Of a stretch of 44,330 nt of DNA, positions 41,822 to 44,330 are shown piece after piece. The first letter of the stretch is position 1. Each line of letters begins with the position of its first letter. The notes below the pieces were generated by a model that did no database searches, was not told the origin of the DNA, and worked only from the letters and a program-made list of their open reading frames with translations. This stretch comes from Alphaproteobacteria bacterium. Lineage in GTDB: Bacteria; Pseudomonadota; Alphaproteobacteria; Micavibrionales; Micavibrionaceae. The stretch covers positions 1-44,330 of the forward strand of contig JAGRKB010000058.1 in NCBI GenBank assembly GCA_020442425.1. Reading direction: 5' to 3'. Made by a program: the position numbers and the translations under genes.

Positions 41822-43702
41822 CTAATGAACGTGGACAGCTCCGGCGACTTCTTCAAGACTCGTGACACCATCCAGGATTTTGAGGATACCATCATCTCGC
41901 ATACTTTTGAATCCCTTTTGTTGAGCAACCCGCTTCATTTCAACTTTAGTTCCTCCACGAGCAATAATCTCGTCCAAATCTTCATCCAGCAAAAGGATTT
42001 CAGCGATAGCCAAACGTCCTTTATACCCCTGACCGGAGCAAGCGGGACACCCCCCTTGTCGCGCCTTATAGATTTGAGAATGGGAGCCATGCTCGACACC
42101 CAGAATTTTACACTCCGCCTCATTCGGCTGATACTCTTCCTTACAGGATTCACATAACTTTCTCACGAGACGCTGGGCAAAAACCCCGATAATTGCCCCG
42201 GCAATCATCCCGGGCTTCAATCCCAAATCAATCAGACGCGGAATTGCGCCAAACGAATCATTGGTATGAAGCGTTGTATAAACCTGGTGACCGGTCATCG
42301 CAGCCTTCAAAGCCATTTCTCCCGTCATTCCATCACGAATCTCACCGATAAAGATAATATCTGGATCCTGACGCAACAACGCCTTAATCCCATCCGCAAA
42401 TGTCAGGATACCTTCTCTCACATGCGTCTGACGGATCATCGGCAAAGAATATTCAACTGGATCTTCCAAAGTCTGAATATTCACTTCCACCTTATTGATT
42501 TCATTAATCATTGAGTAAAGAGAGGTGGACTTACCCGAACCGGTAGGGCCAGTCACAATAATAATCCCTTCAGGACGAGCTTGAGCGGCACGAATACGCC
42601 CCAAATTTTCCTGACTAAATCCTAACTTATCCAAAGGCTTAATGGAGGCACTTTTATCCAAAACACGAAGAACAATATTTTCACCGTGAACGGTCGGTAA
42701 TGAGGACACACGGAAGTCAGCTTCACGATCCCCGATATTCAAATTAAAACGACCATCTTGCGGCGCCAACTTGTCGGCAATATTCATCTTCGACATAATT
42801 TTGATACGTTGAGAAACACCGTTCCACAATTTTTTGTGCAAAATCTGGGCGGTAAACAGCACCCCATCAAGACGGTAACGTAAGCGAACAAAGTTCTCTT
42901 CCGGCTCGAAGTGCAAATCCGAAACCCCAGTTTTAACAGCATCAATCAGCAAAGCATTAACCAGACGAACAATCGGGTGTGAATAAGCTTTTTCTTCATT
43001 CAGCTTGGCAACATCATCAGCATTGTTTTTAGTGTCATCCAGCTCTTTTAGAATATCTTCGATCAAACTGGAATAGCCATAGGCCGCATCAATAGCATCC
43101 GACAAAATAGTCGGGGTGGTCACCATACAGCGAATGTCCATCCCCTTAGGCAAGACACGACGCAAACCATCAGTTGCAACGATGTCATACGGGTCAATCA
43201 TCGCGACAACGACGACATTATCCTGAATAGAAATAGGCAAAACTCGAAACTTCTTGGCATCTGCCTTTTCAATCAAACTGAGAGCTTCGCCATCAAAAAT
43301 AGTGGCTTTAGGATCAAAAACCTCATGCCCACTCGACTCGGCAAGAAACTGAATCAAGACTTGTTCATCGATAAACCCAAGATCGACAAGAACCTGCCCT
43401 AGCAATTTTCCTGAGATTTTCTTTTCTTGAAGAGCAACGCTCAATTGCTCTTGAGTAATAATACCCTGATCGACCAGACGCTCACCAATACGACCGCGAC
43501 CATCCGTTTCACCTGAGGGAAAATTACCGTCATCACCATGAACACCGGCGACACCGCCGCCACGATTGGAGACATTTCGTCCCCCGCGAACCAATCCGGT
43601 TTGCGGCCCCTTTTGAATCTGATCGGGACGCGCAGGAAGATTGCTTCCGCCGCCTTTTCTATCATCATCTTCATTATTTTGAGTTAAATCAATAACTTCC
43701 AT
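41822..43702 (-). CDS. mshE: Type IV pilus extension ATPase PilB/MshE with MshEN-like domain
   Basis: Cytosolic hexamer that powers pilus extension. The 626-residue product has a Gly/Arg/Asp-rich start (1-70), an MshEN-type domain (about 71-130, with RIG73 ... LVDQGII ... LGQVLVDLGFI, the paired motif that binds cyclic-di-GMP in MshE), then the T2SS_E domain with LHFEPEEN, Walker A G385-P-T-G-S-G-K-S-T, Asp box, Walker B IIFIGEIRD, His box VYTTLHTND and a four-cysteine zinc site (CESC ... CPAC). ATG 43702 (MEVIDL) was preferred over a longer reading. It heads the pilus locus; the 230-base gap above it holds the promoters. Confidence 0.94.
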   Translation of the reverse strand: MEVIDLTQNNEDDDRKGGGSNLPARPDQIQKGPQTGLVRGGRNVSNRGGGVAGVHGDDGNFPSGETDGRGRIGERLVDQGIITQEQLSVALQEKKISGKLLGQVLVDLGFIDEQVLIQFLAESSGHEVFDPKATIFDGEALSLIEKADAKKFRVLPISIQDNVVVVAMIDPYDIVATDGLRRVLPKGMDIRCMVTTPTILSDAIDAAYGYSSLIEDILKELDDTKNNADDVAKLNEEKAYSHPIVRLVNALLIDAVKTGVSDLHFEPEENFVRLRYRLDGVLFTAQILHKKLWNGVSQRIKIMSKMNIADKLAPQDGRFNLNIGDREADFRVSSLPTVHGENIVLRVLDKSASIKPLDKLGFSQENLGRIRAAQARPEGIIIVTGPTGSGKSTSLYSMINEINKVEVNIQTLEDPVEYSLPMIRQTHVREGILTFADGIKALLRQDPDIIFIGEIRDGMTGEMALKAAMTGHQVYTTLHTNDSFGAIPRLIDLGLKPGMIAGAIIGVFAQRLVRKLCESCKEEYQPNEAECKILGVEHGSHSQIYKARQGGCPACSGQGYKGRLAIAEILLLDEDLDEIIARGGTKVEMKRVAQQKGFKSMRDDGILKILDGVTSLEEVAGAVHVH

Positions 43703-43732
43703 GGTAAAACTTCTAACATTCCCGAGTGTCAA

Positions 43733-43962
43733 AATGACAAATCAATAAGTACAGCACTTTCTAAATGGATAAATAACATCCAGCCTCCAAAGATTACCTG
43801 TGAATCGTAAAGAAAACTTGAAGATAAAAACCCGCTTTTTGCAGTGCGGCCATTTGTTACGATCAACTAGTTGCAAAATATAAAAAAACAGGTAAATTCT
43901 ATTAACAAATTTACCTCATACTGATTTAAGTCATTAGCCACACAAAAAAAGAGAAAAAAGTT
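43733..43962. promoter_or_regulatory. Divergent intergenic region upstream of the pilus locus
   Basis: About 230 AT-rich bases between the ATPase gene (minus) and the plus-strand gene at 43963. It includes the perfect palindrome CAACTAGTTG (43864-43873), a candidate operator between two divergent genes. No promoter matched strongly enough to place; no small gene seen. Confidence 0.4.
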
Positions 43963-44330
43963 ATGGCAACAGAAATTCGGCGTCTGATTTTCTCACACAG
44001 CGAGACAACCACAGCCATCCGCAACTACGGAACATCATTAGGCATGAAGTTTCCGGAGGGACGAGTTATTCGCGCACGCTATGCAGGTAACGCAGAATAT
44101 GAATTTCACTCGATGAAGCAATTCAAGGCTCCGATACAAGGGGACTATAATGTCCGAGAGACTCCAAAAGCCATTACCCTAACCTTTTTCGATGAAAAAA
44201 CCTTTGAACAGAAATTCATCAACCTGACGGCAGACTTTATTTCTGCCGCTCTGATTGAATATTCCATTCAAAACAAAATCATGATGCCTAAAAACGCTGA
44301 AAAAAACCTCGATCTGACAGAATTCAACGT
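43963..44330 (+). CDS. Hypothetical protein, partial (runs off the window)
   Basis: An open frame from ATG 43963 continues without a stop to the end, 122 complete codons. The start MATEIRRLIFSHSETTTAIR and later FPEGRVIRARYAG, KAITLTFFDEKTFEQKFINL look like a soluble mixed alpha/beta protein. No family is recognised. An AAAGAG ribosome-like site precedes the ATG by about 9 bases. It is divergent from the pilus locus and might share regulation. Confidence 0.8.
   Translation, partial: MATEIRRLIFSHSETTTAIRNYGTSLGMKFPEGRVIRARYAGNAEYEFHSMKQFKAPIQGDYNVRETPKAITLTFFDEKTFEQKFINLTADFISAALIEYSIQNKIMMPKNAEKNLDLTEFN

Overview
The window looks like chromosomal DNA of a Gram-negative bacterium, most likely an alphaproteobacterium of moderate GC (roughly 45-50 % by eye). 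Support: a lipopolysaccharide-type glycosyltransferase, a lipoprotein, a secretin, a malic enzyme fused to a phosphotransacetylase-like domain, pyruvate phosphate dikinase and SucB. A Micavibrio-like lineage is possible but this is only an impression. No phage, plasmid, insertion sequence or CRISPR array was seen.

Bases 1-10700 carry plus-strand housekeeping genes: malic enzyme (maeB), a magnesium channel (mgtE), a recent tandem duplication of a 208-residue membrane protein that also copied the 3' end of mgtE, a class A penicillin-binding protein and a large SPFH protein with internal repeats. An unassigned AT-rich gene lies convergent to maeB. Bases 10664-11262 hold no gene, only palindromic repeats and terminators. 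Bases 11263-15858 hold an unknown gene, a macro-domain gene whose start codon interlocks with that of a YejA-like binding protein, a lipoprotein and a family 9 glycosyltransferase. A tRNA-Phe(GAA) lies at 16077. Then come a PAS-EAL protein, ygfZ and a HAD phosphatase, probably one operon. On the minus strand follow ppdK, a small ORF coupled to a GNAT gene, sucB and a cysteine-motif protein of unknown role.

The outstanding region is 26081-43702, an almost gapless minus-strand locus for a type IV pilus of MSHA flavour. In transcription order it encodes the extension ATPase with an MshEN-type N-terminus, the PilC/MshG platform, a fused PilM-PilN (GspL-like) protein, a PilO-like protein, a periplasmic protein in the PilP position, an ABC ATPase, a large TPR membrane protein, a methylase-only piece of prepilin peptidase, PilT, PilU, the secretin, an ABC-2 permease, a membrane helical-repeat protein, a membrane-embedded AraC-type regulator and a pilin with its own terminator. 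An ABC exporter split between two places in the pilus locus recalls PilGHI of Myxococcus xanthus. The EAL protein and the MshEN-like domain suggest cyclic-di-GMP control, which is inference.

The window ends inside a plus-strand gene at 43963 that runs off the edge. The best candidates for something undescribed are the pilus locus with embedded exporter and membrane AraC regulator, the methylase-only PilD, and the mosaic tandem membrane-protein pair.
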